DNA of 64,000 nucleotides from Amyloporia xantha (GCA_036971615.1 JAYKKR010000033.1:186001-250000), one strand, 5' to 3'. Counted from the first letter of the stretch, positions 11,501-23,687 are shown. Numbers and translations: made by a program. Notes: a model not told the origin generated them from the sequence alone.

Positions 11501-11854
11501 TCTCCATGCCATCCTTTCAGTGGATTTGTCCTCAACATCAATGTGGCGACCAATGCTCACAGAGATGTGAAAGATCTGGAAGCCTGCCTTGTCCTTCCCA
11601 TTGGAGATTTTGAAGGTGGAGAGCTCTGTTTGGTTGAAGCGGGACTTGTTTTGCCTTTGCAGAATGGCGATTTGGTGGTATTTCTCTCAAAGCGTCTCAC
11701 TCACTTCAATTTGCATTTTAAGGGCTGTAGGGCATCCATGGTTCTTCACTCAGACGGAGCTGGAGTCAAGTACAGTGAGAACATGAGTGGTTGGATGGAG
11801 CATAAGGATATGAGGTCGTCTTTACATTTGAGTTGGCGTTTGTCGAATTTGTAG
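8600..11854 (+). CDS. 2OG-Fe(II) dioxygenase, TET/JBP-like, cargo of element B
   Basis: The ATG at 8,600 opens MAGGTPDSLELSDSDL. About ten exons separated by GTAAGT/GTATGT...CAG/TAG introns follow; the exon chain is traceable but not proven. The N-terminal third is Ser/Pro-rich with a basic PPPKRHKPRK patch. The catalytic exon (11,470-11,800) has the double-stranded beta-helix pattern: HRD (His 11,558, Asp 11,564), GGEL, a GDLVVF strand, distal His in THFN (11,702) and Arg in GCRAS (11,729). These are the expected Fe(II)-binding HxD...H and 2OG-binding Arg. Such domains in transposon-rich basidiomycetes group with TET/JBP-like DNA base oxygenases, but the substrate here is inferred. The stop at 11,852-11,854 may lie in an intron, allowing read-on into the next gene. 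Confidence 0.65.
8885..9166 (+). repeat. Tandem duplication of an intron plus exon
   Basis: The segment starting GTAAGTTCCACAGCCG at 8,885 is repeated from 9,031, a 146-bp period. Each copy contains a ~62-nt intron ending CTACTAG and an ~84-nt exon encoding QGPPLPVEARDEEVAR. If both introns are spliced, 28 codons are duplicated in frame. Confidence 0.75.
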
Positions 11855-11928
11855 TGATTTGTTTGTGCGCCAAACAAATGGAATGTCATGGCGCTTGTTG
11901 GCGACACTTCTCACCCTGTCTGTCACAA

Positions 11929-13873
11929 TGACTGCCACACGTCGATCCTCTCGTAAAACGGTACACAGGATAAGGATCCTCCCTCTACTCCTAGTCCCAA
12001 TCCTTCTGCTTCTGCTTCTTCTAAATCACGAGCTTCTCAGAGTCAAAGCAGCAGCCGCAGTAGCAAAACTGTCCAAGAAGCGACAGCTTCAGAAGTAACT
12101 TCAGATCTGACAGCCAACTTTACGGCAAAGGAGAAGGCCCTCTTGAAGAAGCTTCAAGCCAAAAGCAACGGAGCAGCTGCTGCGTTGTTGAAGGCGCAAG
12201 ATGAAGGTATGTCGGTGTTGTTGCCATGGGAGAATCATTGGCTGACGTCCTCATAGACATCCGCAAGCGCAATGCTGCACTTCTAGAAGAGGAAGATACT
12301 GACAATGACAATGAAAACGGTTCACAGGCCAAGAAGAAGCAGAAGACGCAAGTCTCAGCAAGGTTGGACGATGAAGAACGTCAGCTCGCTGCTAGTCTGG
12401 GTAATCAAGACATCTCCGACAAAGGTGATGTATCCTGTCATTCATATATCATTGCGAATGAAGCTTCAACTATACACAGAGGGCTCAGATGCCGATCATG
12501 CGAGACAGAGCAGTGAGGAGAAGGAGAAAGATGAGATAGAAATAGAGCCTTACGGGGAAGACAATCCTGACCACCCGAACAACTTAGCCTTTGATGAGGA
12601 CAATGGGGTATGTACTCACTCTTTTGCACTTACAACATTATCAACACCTGTCAATAGGTTCAAGTTCGAGATCCCAAACAAGACAAGTCTAGAGGTGGAA
12701 GGCGTTCTCATTCTGTCACATCTCGTGCTTCCTCTATGGCATCTTCTAGGGCCTCCTCTCCTACTGCCACGCCCCGTGGTAGCAGTAAAGTGGTATTGAC
12801 GGACTTTCCTTCTGACATACGTAGCCTGGCCAATTTGGCCAAGGCTTGTACGCGTGAGGCCATCGCTATTCAGAATGGCTTTCCAGGAGATATCGACACA
12901 TTCTGCTGGGAGTCTATTCAGGTCGCAGGAAGAAGTATGGCCAATATGGAGGATGCGGTAGAGGCTGCCAATGTCGATGTGGATCTCCGTGAGCTCCTCA
13001 TCACCTATGTTGAGTCAAGTTATCGTCTCTTTGGCCAGCTATACTAATGACTATTCAAAGGCAAGCTATGCCATCACTGGCTTACGTGGCGAACTCAAGA
13101 GCAAGTCCAAGTTGAAGATAGCTGGCCACTATGGGATTTCCACCAACACGTCTGCCATAGAGGTTCAGAAGCTGGTGCGCTGGCTGAGAGAGCGCTCTAA
13201 CTTCATGTTTGGAGGCATGGATCTCAAGGTATGTCTGCCTACTTCAATTGAGCAGTCGTCTAAGTTTCATCTACAGAATCAGAAGGTCGATCGTCAGCAG
13301 CCCTTTTGCCATCCCATAATCACAGACATGATTAGTCAACAGTGGTTTGGCAAGGGCAAGGCTGACGCTCAAGCGTATAAGAAGATGGTTGCACAAAAGA
13401 AGATCTTTGGCCGTATCATTGTTCTTACAGTCACTGCTGTACGTTTCCTGTGCCATCTGATCAGATAAGTTTACTGATATGTATATTCCAGGTTGAATGC
13501 GCCATCATGGAGTTTGAGACAGGCGTACATCATAAAGTCGCATTCAGTGAAGAAACAATGACTGCAAGGTGACCTTTTAGCTATGCAACGATGATAGAAA
13601 TCTTTACTCACTGATAGCTTAGATACAGCTTTCACTGGCAGTCGTGGTCTAAACTGGAGAGAGACTCTCCCAAATGGGCTCTCATGTTGGAAAAGAAGAT
13701 GTTTATGGAGATTGTGTACGTGCGGATTGTTCATTTTATATTTGGCTAATTATATGATCAGAAACTCTTTGAACAAGTCCCACCTACATGTGGATGCCGA
13801 CAATGGGGACCTTGATGATTTGGACTTTGCTCAGCTTGAAGCGTCTGCTGAGGCTTCTGTCGCTGACAGCTAG
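11929..13873 (+). CDS. DUF6532-like protein, cargo of element B
   Basis: The likely start is MTATRRSSRKT at 11,929. A Ser-rich and Lys/Glu-rich, partly coiled-coil region follows (FTAKEKALLKKLQAK, AKKKQKT, EEKEKDEIEIE), and then a globular C-terminal part: LTDFPSDIRSLANLAKACT, ITGLRGELKSKSKLKIAGHY, RWLRERSNFMFGGMD, QQPFCHPIITDMISQQWF and VECAIMEFETG. It ends in an acidic tail with TAG at 13,871-13,873. The globular part resembles the basidiomycete DUF6532 domain, whose function is unknown. Introns are visible near 12,208-12,256, 13,011-13,061, 13,230-13,276, 13,440-13,492, 13,570-13,621 and 13,720-13,761. It follows the oxygenase on the same strand 75 bp downstream and could be a separate gene or the 3' part of a fusion. 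Confidence 0.6.
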
Positions 13874-13879
13874 ATTTGC

Positions 13880-14350
13880 TGGCATAGATTTCAGTCTCTT
13901 TCGTATTAATTGCTTGTCGCACCATTATCAATATATTGCAGTTTCTATCCTATAATTCATATCACTCTAAGAACACTCTAAATGCTCGCTCTAAATGCTC
14001 GGAGAGCAAAAGTTGAATACACTGAGCCAACTTTAAGGCGACTCTGAAAGCCTCTGCTAGCAGATCTATGATGGCTTTGAGAGTGTATCATATTACCCTT
14101 GAAGTGATTGTAGACTGCTTGGAGAGCGTATCATATCAGCCTTGAAGTGATTGGAGACTACTTTTAGGCCCTTCCGAAAGGGCTCTGAGATTGCTCTGAG
14201 TCTGCTCTGGAGTGACCTGAGAAAATATTCTCATGTCAACTAAGTTTAAGAGCACTCTGGCTACTCTGAGTTCTCTAAAATCTTTCAAATCTCTAGGATG
14301 CTCTAGGATAGTCTCAGAGCAGCCTGGGACCAATATGGTTTTTCCTGATG
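13880..14350 (-). repeat. Right subterminal repeats and TIR of element B
   Basis: ACTCTAAGAACACTCTAAATGCTCG, CTCTGAG, CTCAGAG and CTCTAGGAT words are dense from 13,970 on. The inverted terminus GTTTTTCCTGATG closes at 14,350. No gene was recognised. Confidence 0.7.
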
Positions 14351-14545
14351 AGGTAGCGCGAAGCAATACCGAAGACCGCTACTTAGCGCGAAGCTATAAG
14401 TAGTTTGTCGAGTCTGGGATAGAGCCCATTCAGTCATTATAGCCTAATGACTAGGGAGAGATATGGGTGATATTTTCCCTACAGTGTAAGGAGAGCGGAC
14501 GTCGGCCGACGCCATAATATTGCCTGCGCTGTAGCTTCGGCCAAC

Positions 14546-15612
14546 GCTATAATGTACCCTGTGGAGATGTGTTGGCCCACTGCGCCATATTCTACCGCTA
14601 TATTTTTGCCTGCTCTGTAGCTTCGGCCAATGGTATAATATACTCTGGTGCGATGTGTCGGCCCACTGCGCCATATTCTACCGCTATATTTTTGCCTGCT
14701 CTGTAGCTTCGGCCAATGGTATAATATACTCTGGTGCGATGTGTCGGCCCACTGCGCCCTATTTTACCGCTATATTTTTGCCTGCTCTGTAGCCTCGGCC
14801 AACGCTATAATGTACCCTGTGGAGATGTGTCGGCCCACCACGCCCTATTTTACCGCTATATTTTTGCCTGCTCTGTAGCCTCGGCCAACGCTATAATGTA
14901 CCCTGTGGAGATGTGTCGGCCCACCACGCCCTATTTTACCGCTATATTTTTGCCTGCTCTGTAGCCTCGGCCAACGCTATAATGTACCCTGTGGAGATGT
15001 GTCGGCCCACCACGCCCTATTTTACCGCTATATTTTTGCCTGCTCTGTAGCCTCGGCCAACGCTATAATGTACCCTGTGGAGATGTGTCGGCCCACCACG
15101 CCCTATTTTACCGCTATATTTTTGCCTGCTCTGTAGCCTCGGCCAACGCTATAATGTACCCTGTGGAGATGTGTCGGCCCACCGCGCCCTATTTTACCGC
15201 TATATTTTTGCCTGCGCTGTAGCTTCGGCCAACGCTATAATGTACCCTGTGGAGATGTGTTGGCCCACTGCGCCATATTCTACCGCTATATTTTTGCCTG
15301 CTCTATAGCTTCGGCCAATGCTATAATATACTCTGGGGCGATGTGTCGGCCCACTGCGCCGTATTCTACCGCTATATTTTTGCCTGCTCTGTAGCTTCGG
15401 CCAACGCTATAATGTACCCTGTGGAGATGTGTCGGCCCACCGCGCCCTATTTTACCGCTATATTTTTGCCTGCGCTGTAGCTTCGGCCAATGCTATAATA
15501 TACTCTGGGGCGATGTGTCGGCCCACCGCGCCCTATTTTACCGCTATATTTTTGCCTGCTCTGTAGCTTCGGCCAACGCTATAATGTACCCTGTGGAGAT
15601 GTGTCGGCCTAC
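14546..15612 (+). repeat. Left 86-bp tandem array of the KDZ element
   Basis: About twelve units of 86 bp, each with TTTTTGCCTGC, TCGGCCAA(C/T), a TATAATGTACCCTG-type segment and GATGTGTCGGCCCAC. Variants fall into two main subtypes (CCTGTGGAGATG and CTCTGGTGCGATG). Unit-length frames of 76 codons cross the array in one frame because 86 is not a multiple of three; they are not genes. Confidence 0.9.
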
Positions 15613-17300
15613 CGTGCCATAATTTCATGCTTCATTGCACTACATCCTTGCCTTTCCTATGCATCATTTATCCTCCATTGCAATCTGCCATCAACTGTGC
15701 CATTTGTATGTATTTCAGAGAATATTTTTCTATTTGTCAGGTCATATATTACATTGCGCTGTTGGCAAATATCGACAAAATAGAATGTACAGATGGCGCG
15801 CTTGCCATCAGCGTCGCTATGAGTGGCGCCCTTGTGAAACTCGTATTGGGTCACATATTTCATGTACGGAGAGCTAAGGGCATTTGAACTGGATCTACCC
15901 GCCTACCAGCATCTAATACATATTCTCGCCCAAGACACGCGCAGAGACTGGGCCATCTGATATGTGTCCTTCAAAGGATCCAGCTGTCTGGACCCTCTGC
16001 GGGACACAGATCCAATGGCCATCTCCAGCGGCAGCATGCGCTATGGAACCATGGCGCCACCATGTCCAGACGCGCTATGCAACCATGCGCCACGTACCTT
16101 TCCTGCCACATTGTGAGGCGGATGGCACGCAGGCGTTATGATGTGCTGGCGCTGTTGGACTGGGCCATTTCATCCTTGCTACCCTGGGTCACCCAGAGGA
16201 ATCGAATCGCCGTCCACGTTTTGAGAGTACCCCTGATGCTGATGGACAAATCAGCTGCATCCGGAGTACTCATGGCGCGGAAGGCAACTCGATTCCACTG
16301 GTGAACGTAGAGAGCAAGGAGTTAATGGGTTAATCCAACAGCGCCTTGCATGAATGAGTCAGACTCCAGACAGGAAGACTTGACTTATGTTCCTCCGAGC
16401 CGCATACCTGTGGCTCAGAAGGACATAAGTCAAATGGGCCTTGTCCGGCGGCGACGGGCGCCATCTGATGGCGAAGTGCATGCGCGCTCATGCTCGCTGT
16501 TGGGAGATGGCGCTATGGCTCGCCTGACAGGGCGCCTTCATCTATGGTCTTCAGAGCCGCATACCTGTGGCTCTGAGGGCCACAGACTGAAGTTGCGCTG
16601 TCCGGCGGCGACGGGCGCCATCTGATGGCGCCGTGCATGGCGCGCTTATGCTCACTGTTGGGAGATGGCGCTATGGCTCGCCAGACAGGGCGCCTTCATC
16701 TATGCTCTTCAGAGCCGCTTACCTGTGGCTCCGAAGGTCATAGAAGAAGGGGCCTCGTTCAGCGGCAATATGCGCCATCCGATGGCGCCGTGCATGGCGC
16801 GCGCAGGCGTGGCACATGGTACGCAGCCGGCATGATGTGCTCGCGTTCTCGACCTGCACGATTCTTCAATGCTACCCTGGATCAAAGCATCTGAATCGAA
16901 TCGCCATCCAACCGTTGTTGGATGGCCATCCGATTCAGCCGCTTGAATACCAAGGACATTCAAGGATCGGCTGGCGCAAAAGGACGTTATGCCTTCATGC
17001 TCTCACTGCGCAGACGCAACGAATACATACACCAACTGGAAACACCCACCTTTGACATGGCGCGACGTCCAAAGAGCATGATTTGCTGGCGTCCTCGAGC
17101 TCGGCCATTCGTCAATGCTACCCCGAAGTTAAGCGTCTGAATCGCATCGCCATCCACATGATTGGATGGTAATGTGATTCAGCCACTTAAATTCGAGGTC
17201 CATTGGACAAATGGGAGGCGCTGGGGACGTCATGCACTCGTGCTCATACAGGGAGGGACAAGAAATACATACGCAACCAGACGAGACCCACCTGCGAGAT
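15613..17300. repeat. Subterminal degenerate repeats of the KDZ element
   Basis: A ~157-bp unit is repeated nearly three times at 16,340-16,810 (landmark GGCGCCATC at 16,458, 16,615 and 16,772). A second family (TCAATGCTACCC...GAATCGCATCGCCATCCA) recurs near 16,165, 16,866 and 17,110. GATGGCG/CGCCATC words are very dense. No convincing coding region was found. Confidence 0.6.
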
Positions 17301-17304
17301 GGCG

Positions 17305-18139
17305 CTAGGAGACAGTACCCCACACCTCATCTGGCAAAAGCACCTCCCTGTATCCATCCAAAATCCTGGAGATCTCGTCTGCGTCTTGATGGCGGTTCTC
17401 GACAAAGCGTGTGGCGAGCTTCTCGACCTCTTCCAAACGACTGAGGACTGCGCTCATGTCGCCGCAGTCGATCCGATAGGTGTCTCCGAAACGCTATCCA
17501 AATAGTAACACCAGGAATGTGTCAGCATGTCACAAACAACTAGAAGAGCGGGCACTCACTCTGTCAACCAGTGGACACTTCCACCACGATGGAAGGTTGC
17601 TGGGAGGGACATCAGGCCAAGTCCACCATGCAGGGTCAGTGTCCGTATGGAGTTGCTGAAGCTGTGGCGATGGCGGCGCAGGAAGCGGTGTGTAAGGCAA
17701 GATATTCATGACGTCGATCCTGGAGATGGCGCCGAACGTGGTAGCGTCGACGATCTTCTGAACCACATCTGGCAGCTCGACGTCGGTGACGCCAACGAGT
17801 GCGAGGCGGCCAAGACAGTTGCGGATGGCGTCCTGTTGATGGCGTCCTGTTAGCCGTCAGTGCAGATGTATTGGTGTGACGATTTCGAAATGGTACCATT
17901 TCCATACGAAGCCCGATCTCCCACCTCGCCAACGTGAGGTCGATGGCGACATTGCTGGTTGGATTGGCGCAAGCGGTCCGCACCGTGGTGATAGCCTGTT
18001 CGCAGCGCCAGGAGTAGTACATGACAAGACGGCGATTGATAGCGATGAGGTTGGCGACGGATTCGGCGCGATTAGCAAAAGCGGGAGCCATTGTGATGTG
18101 GGTCGTGAATGGGTAAAAAGCGTGATCTGCGGGCTGCAT
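17305..18139 (-). CDS. Small conserved-context protein of the KDZ element
   Basis: Read on the minus strand, an exon with MAPAFANRAESVANLIAINR (internal ATG 18,091; alternative ATG 18,139) is followed, after a short intron near 17,850, by IRNCLGRLALVGVTDVELPD and WWTWPDVPPSNLPSWWKCPL. After a second intron (donor GTGAGT near 17,558) comes SRLEEVEKLATRFVENRHQD; the stop is at 17,305-17,307. The protein would have roughly 200 residues, with a helical C-terminus and no catalytic motif. It is divergent from the KDZ transposase (start 18,364), so the two probably share a promoter region. Function not recognised. Confidence 0.5.
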
Positions 18140-18363
18140 TTGAGCAGTGGATGGGGGATCGGGTGATGGCCTTGAGGGAAGGTCATGGCGAAGATCCGTC
18201 GCAGATAAGCATCGGCAAATTACCTGCAGATGATCGCGTGTATAAGATCCGTTATTGATAAGACATCATGAGGAAGGGGCGTGAGAGTTTCTCATTCAGT
18301 ATGAAAAGGAAGCTGTCATGGATCACAATAAGGCAATTGTCATCTGTCCGCGGTGATTCGGTC

Positions 18364-21300
18364 ATGGCGCGCACCAAGAAGCAAGACGTCAGTGGCGATG
18401 CGATGTTCGTGCGGCGCAAAGAGCGGCGAACTGCAAGAGGCGCCGTAACTTACGTTCCAGAAGAAATACCGATTCCACGCGCATCGCTGCAGGTCGCAGA
18501 TGCCAGATCTCCATCAAAGTCCCCCTCTAAAGCCGCGTCTCATGATCAATATTCGGAGCCGCTGCAGGAACATGTGGTGTTCGACAATGTGATGCCGATG
18601 AGGAGTCTGCACAAGGTGAGCTCCGTCGCCATATTTGGGCTGTTCAATGTGAAGGCTGAAAGCGAGCCAGTCGCAGAACGACTTTATGCGAGAATGGCTT
18701 CCTCTTCGAGAAGAGTACCTAAGCCACATCATCGAGCTAGAAGCGCCTCCTGGAGAGAGGCGATGCTGCAAATGCGCTGGTCCGCAAGGCGATTGGCGCT
18801 GCTTGGAATGCTTTGGGCGCCCGTGTACTGCGCAGATTGCCTCCAACTGACACATCGCCGAATGCCGCTGCATCGGGTGGAGAAGTGGGCTGACGGATTC
18901 TTCGAGCCAGCATGGCTTCGTGAGGTAGGGGTCGCAATGCATTTGGGCCACGATGGCGAACCATGTGTATACGCGGAGAGACCTATTATGGGGCAACACG
19001 CCGGGGTAGAAGATGATGGCGAGGAAGACGATGTCAGCGATGCCGGGGATAACGATGGCGATGAAGGGTCGGCGCCACCCGACGCGCCATCGCCGCCTAG
19101 CTACTACAGCAATGACACGATGACCATAGTCGATGTAACCGGCATCCATAAACTTGATGTTGTGTGGTGTCAGTGCGAGAATCGGGCTACCCCTGATGTA
19201 CAGCTACTGGACATGGGGCTGTATCCTGGAAGTACCAAGCGACCGCGCACTGCGTTCACATTTCGGGTGTTGGATGACTTTTTGCTCACCAACAAGGAAT
19301 GCAAAACCTCGGGGATGAATTACTACAGCAAGCTTCGGCGCGTTACCAACTCTGCGTTCCCGCATTCAGTTCCAGGTAGGTCGCCATTGTCATATCATTG
19401 TGTGTTTGCGTTCACAAGGGCATAGGATCGCTACAGGGAACTCCTGCGAGTGTCGCGCCAGTGGCGAAACCTCAAATATCGCAAATGGCATGGATATGGC
19501 CATGGCGCCACCAACGCCATACCCGCCGGTGGCCTCGCTTTGGCGTGCCCAGCATGTCCCAAGCCTGGCGTTAATCTCGCCGCAGGATGGCGTGATGACC
19601 CTGTACAGTAAGCCATGTAAGACTTTCGTTGAGCGCCATGTGTAACGCGACAGCAGATGGAAGTACATGAGGAGCATCGTAATGGACGGCAACTTTAGCG
19701 CGGAGCATCTCAAGATGCGTCGCCCAGAGGACGACGTCATTCTCAGCGATGGCGACGCTTTCATGGTGGGCGACGACACCTACAAGAAGCATCTTGCTGT
19801 CGCCATCGAGCATAAAGAGGTCCGTGATTGGCTCCTAGTAGATGAATCCTTGGATGCTTATATCCCAGGTAGAAATCCTTCTGTCACGATCATCGCGCCG
19901 TCAACCAGGCGAACGCGGATCGCCATAACCTTGAAGCCACGGGGATTGGGGCGGCGGCCTGTGCGCGCCATGGGTTTTTCATGCCGCATGCGGTGGTTGA
20001 TTTCCAGAAAGGCGAGAGGTATGTGTTAGTTTTCCCATTCATGTGGCTCGCTTATACCCGCCATTAGACAGATGAACATGGATTACGCGTTGAGCGAGGT
20101 GCTCGCCACCATGGCGGGTATCCAGGTGCTGCTGGTGATGTACGACATCATGTGTCAATACGGCATCAATCTCATGAAGCGGTTTGGGGAGAGTGAGTAT
20201 TTGCACATGCCGCCGAACGTGGAGATACGGCGCGGAATAGGCCTGTTTCATGTCCACGGCCATCAAGACACATGCTTTCCTCGCTACTCACCCAACTTCA
20301 TTCCTGGTGCTGGTCAGATTGATGGCGAAGTGATTGAAACCCTTTGGGCGCTCGTTGAATCTCATTTCGGGTAGCACACGCGGCATGACCACGGCACATC
20401 GAAAGGAAGTCATCGACGATCATATGAATGATTCCAACTGGAAGAAGCTCACAGGTATTGGTAGGTGGTCATCGCGATAGGTAAATGTGGAGACATTCAT
20501 CGCCATCCGACAGCGGCCACACATGTTAGAAAGTGGCGCAAGGCCAAAACTGGGGCTACTGAGAGCGCACAAGTTTTGGAGTATATGGAGCGGTCCAGCA
20601 CAGAAGAGCAGCTGCAAGAGTGGCGGGATGCAGAAGCCGAAGCGCTGGCCATGCGCACAGAGACCATCAGCGCCATGGACATTTTTGACGTCAAAATGAA
20701 GAAGGGTGAGAAATAACATTTGGCTCAACGTTGATGAGTACTCAATATAAACAGCGCCTAGCCGAATGGCCATCCAACTCCAGCTGACCCAAAAGGAGAC
20801 TACACAAGGGCGCCATCAGGGGGTGGCTGCATGGATCGCTACTGGAATGAAGATCCAGGAGCTGCAGTAAGTCTACACGGCGTGCTATAGTCACTTGAAT
20901 CTCACAGAACATTGACAGATTGGGGATTAGCCAGCTCAAGCGCAAGATGGGGCGCCATCCGCTGCTGGTCGACCGCCTTACGCTAGAGGAGCGGCGCCAA
21001 CGACTTCACAAGAGAATAGCGGCATTTCAATCGAAAGCTACATCCTATCTACCAGTCCTCTTTGAGGATGACCGCGACGGTCCTGGAATCACTTACGATG
21101 GCGCCGAATGGGATGCGCTGGAAGAAGACGTCAATCCGTTGGAGGAAATGTTTCCCGGGGAAGTGGAATCAGGAATACAACCTGAGAACGCCATTATATC
21201 GTTGCCTTCACAGCTTGGCTATGACGTCATCTTGGCCACTAACCTGGAGGACATAGCGGCTGAGGAGCTAAGCTTGCGAGTGGGTCAAGCCAACGACGCG

Positions 21301-21939
21301 CTTCATCAGATTCGCCTCGCCATCGGCTACAAGTCAGTGCTGTTTCGGACAGCGGTGCGCCATGCGAAAAGCCAACGCCAAAAGCTCAGGTCTTGGGATG
21401 AAGTGATAGCGACACAACGAACCGTGTTGGAAAACGTACGCATATACACTCAAAGCAGGCTCGCCATCCTTGCCCTCAATCCCGACGACCATATCCGGGC
21501 ACGGTTCCAAGCCATCCAACACGTGGATCTCAAAGCCATCACCGCCATGCTAGATAACTCGATTCGTGGGTCCCGGCAGGAGACGCTATCTTGGATATGG
21601 ACCGTGGACATTGAAGGTGATACTGCGCAATCGAATTGGTTGACAGAGTGTGAGTGACATGTCCACGTCTGATTGGCATGGCGTCCTGATTTACACGGAC
21701 AAGTACATCGCGTGAACTGGTTACGCGCCAAATCTCGGAAAGACAGATGGGCCGAGGACTTGGTTATGGTCCAGGCGGAGATGGAGTGGACAGTGGCCAG
21801 CTTTCACCACAAGGCGGACGAATGGCGCTCGCGTCTGATCGGGCCTCCTGGCCATGTATGCTACGCGCGCCGTCAGGTGGCGCTCTGGACTGGGATGGCG
21901 GATCATGCCGCTGCTCACTTCACCAAGTGTGAGGCGTGA
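18364..21939 (+). CDS. KDZ transposase with CxC2 cysteine cluster
   Basis: The likely start is MARTKKQDVSGDAMF at 18,364. A CxC2-type zinc cluster follows: RCCKCAG, WRCLECFGRP (18,761-18,820), then VYCADCLQLTHRRMPLH. Next is the KDZ fold: DRYRELLRVSRQWRNLKYRK, ACPACPKPGVNL, DGNFSAEHLK (Asp 19,685), HRAVNQAN, ATGIGAAACARHGFFMPHAV, YDIMCQYGINL (Asp 20,144), GLFHVHGHQDTCF, GAGQIDGEVIETLW (Glu 20,327/20,336) and, near the end, VNWLRAKSRKDRW. Stop at 21,937-21,939. At least six introns are visible (e.g. 18,616-18,677, 19,376-19,429, 19,608-19,655). Single-base frame changes near 18,818, 19,870 and 20,355 break the assembled frame. It would excise and insert the element; the catalytic acidic residues are present. 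Confidence 0.85.
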
Positions 21940-23290
21940 TCGGTGATATGTACTGAGATAGTATTTGTTGTTACACTTATAACTCTAAAAAAACCCCACT
22001 CCATCCAATGAGGTGCCTTTATGTTCATCGATGCATGCACCGAATCTCTCATGAAGTAAGCATAGCATACGCGCTCACCATTGCATGGCTGAACGCCATG
22101 CCGTAGAAGCTTTCCACACAATGCCACAACACTGCCAGGCCTGTAGTCTATCATCACGTTGGGCCCGTCGAGCTCCATCTCTAATGGGCCATAATTACCC
22201 ACCGTAGTCAGCAGATCGAACCACTCTTTTCTGGAGTTCTTGTCGCGATGTAGCGGAGTGGCGCGATTGCTTATGACTTGAACGCCGTTGAATATGGACG
22301 ACCACTTGTTCACTATATCTTTGTGGTCCAGGCCACACGACAGTGTCCTAATGCATGTGCGACCACGCGGCGTAAAGGTCGGGATGCATGATAGACATCA
22401 TAGCAGAGAGGATGGCCGCTGAATCACGGATGGCGCTCAACCACCGCCATCCACTCTCGCCATCCCGGCCGCGCAAGCTGGTTGAAGGTTCCACAGGATC
22501 GCAAGGGCCCTACCGATATGCGCCGCGATCAGCGACGCAGTGCAGTCACAACCAACGCGACCTACGGTATGTCCAAGGGCATGCCATCCTGGAGACAGAT
22601 TGACCGTCCCTGGGGGGATGGCGCACTCTGATGGACGGCGGAAGTATTTGGCGTCGTTTCTCCAATTTCCTCCGCATGCTTTGCGCATGAGCTGCGTGGA
22701 TAGGTGGGTCGTCGCTGTGCGTATTTCCCTCTGCAGCCATTCCACAATGAGTATCTCGAAAGGAGGAAGGGTGGACAGGCCCACCTGACGATCGGCGTGA
22801 AGCAGTCCAGGAAGGATCCACGCTAGTATTCTTGAGTGCTGGTCCACCAACACACAGGGTTCATCGAGTACCACAGTCTTATCTTCAACTAGAGGCTTCC
22901 ACCTCGCCTTCAGTTGTTCCTCCAGTCTCACATTCTGCCCTGTGTTGCCCACCCCTATGGAGTCGGAATAGCGATCAATATCCCATGCCAAGCGTACTAG
23001 CTTGATGGTCAGTGTGATGCCTCAGGGCTCACTAGCACTCGCAATGACGCACCAGGTCTGATATAGGCTTGAGCGAGCTGGTGAGCGATATCACTGCATT
23101 CTATGACAAAGTCTGCCCGGACATGAGTAGGAGGCTGTGGTTGCCTCAGTGGGCCTGGATCGTCCCGCAGCTTGTGCAGCCAATACTGAAACATATCTCG
23201 CATACAGGCCGCCAATGTGTCGCTCAAGTCGAGGCCGCTGGGTGATATCATGGCAAGGAATATGAGGGTATCTTGCCATGCACTCCCCAT
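21915..23290 (-). CDS. TET/JBP-family DNA base oxygenase, cargo of the KDZ element
   Basis: ATG at 23,290 (MGSAWQDTLIFLAM). A 36-nt intron follows near 22,995-23,030, then an exon with DEPCVLVDQHSRILAWILPG and NWRNDAKYFRR. The C-terminal exon holds the oxygenase core: NRATPLHRDKNSRKEWFDLL (His 22,250, Asp 22,244), VMIDYRPGSVVALCGKLL, RHGVQPCNGERVCYAYFMRD (His 22,100, Arg 22,073). HxD...H...R are the Fe(II) and 2-oxoglutarate ligands; TET/JBP enzymes oxidise 5-methylpyrimidines in DNA. Frame changes near 22,445 and 22,365 interrupt the assembled frame before the core. The gene is tail-to-tail with the transposase and the two stop regions overlap by 25 nt. Physical linkage of fungal TET/JBP genes to KDZ transposons is known; anti-silencing by demethylation is inference. 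Confidence 0.85.
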
Positions 23291-23687
23291 TGTATATTAC
23301 TAGCAGGACCTAACGCCTGTCGACCATGCTGCAACAGCATTGTCTACTGCTGTTACGACTGCACGCATGTTTGTCGATCGCTTCCCTTCTTGATCGCAAG
23401 GGCCTGAAGGATCTCGCGCGGCCGATCGGCATTGTGTGATCCGGTGATCGGCTACCATTGTTGATCTGCGGACCGCCATCCCCGAGGATGCCGCCATCAT
23501 GCCGCCTGAGCTGCCACCGTGCTTCCCAAGCAAGCCGTAGGCATGCCGCAGGTGAATTCCCCGGGATTTCTGCTTTCAGCGAGCGCGATCAGGTTGAGCG
23601 ACAGCCATCAGCGGAGTCGGAGCACGGAAGCAAAGTAGTGCAAGGAGACAGACATGGCTTTGGCGACCTCCTCTGAACAGTGCTGAG

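Larger units (their letters stand above)
2952..14350. mobile_element. Element B: Plavaka (CACTA-like) DNA transposon with dioxygenase and DUF6532 cargo
   Basis: The ends are inverted: CATCAGGAAAAACAC at 2,952-2,966 and its complement GTTTTTCCTGATG at 14,338-14,350, flanked by AG on both sides (2,950-2,951 and 14,351-14,352). Both subterminal zones (2,966-3,240 and 13,880-14,337) are crowded with CTCAGAG, CTCTGAG and ACTCT motifs, as expected for transposase-binding repeats of CACTA-type elements. The same terminus with a 2-bp TG duplication is found independently at element C (40,310-43,471), which supports the boundaries. Inside are a Plavaka transposase (minus) and, divergently, a 2OG-Fe(II) oxygenase gene and a DUF6532-like gene (plus). 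It is inserted in LTR element A. Confidence 0.8.

Noticed and set aside
14546..15612. CRISPR-like or protein-coding repeat array
   Set aside because: The units are contiguous with no unique spacers, are inverted at the other end of a transposon, and the 76-codon frames are an effect of the 86-bp period.
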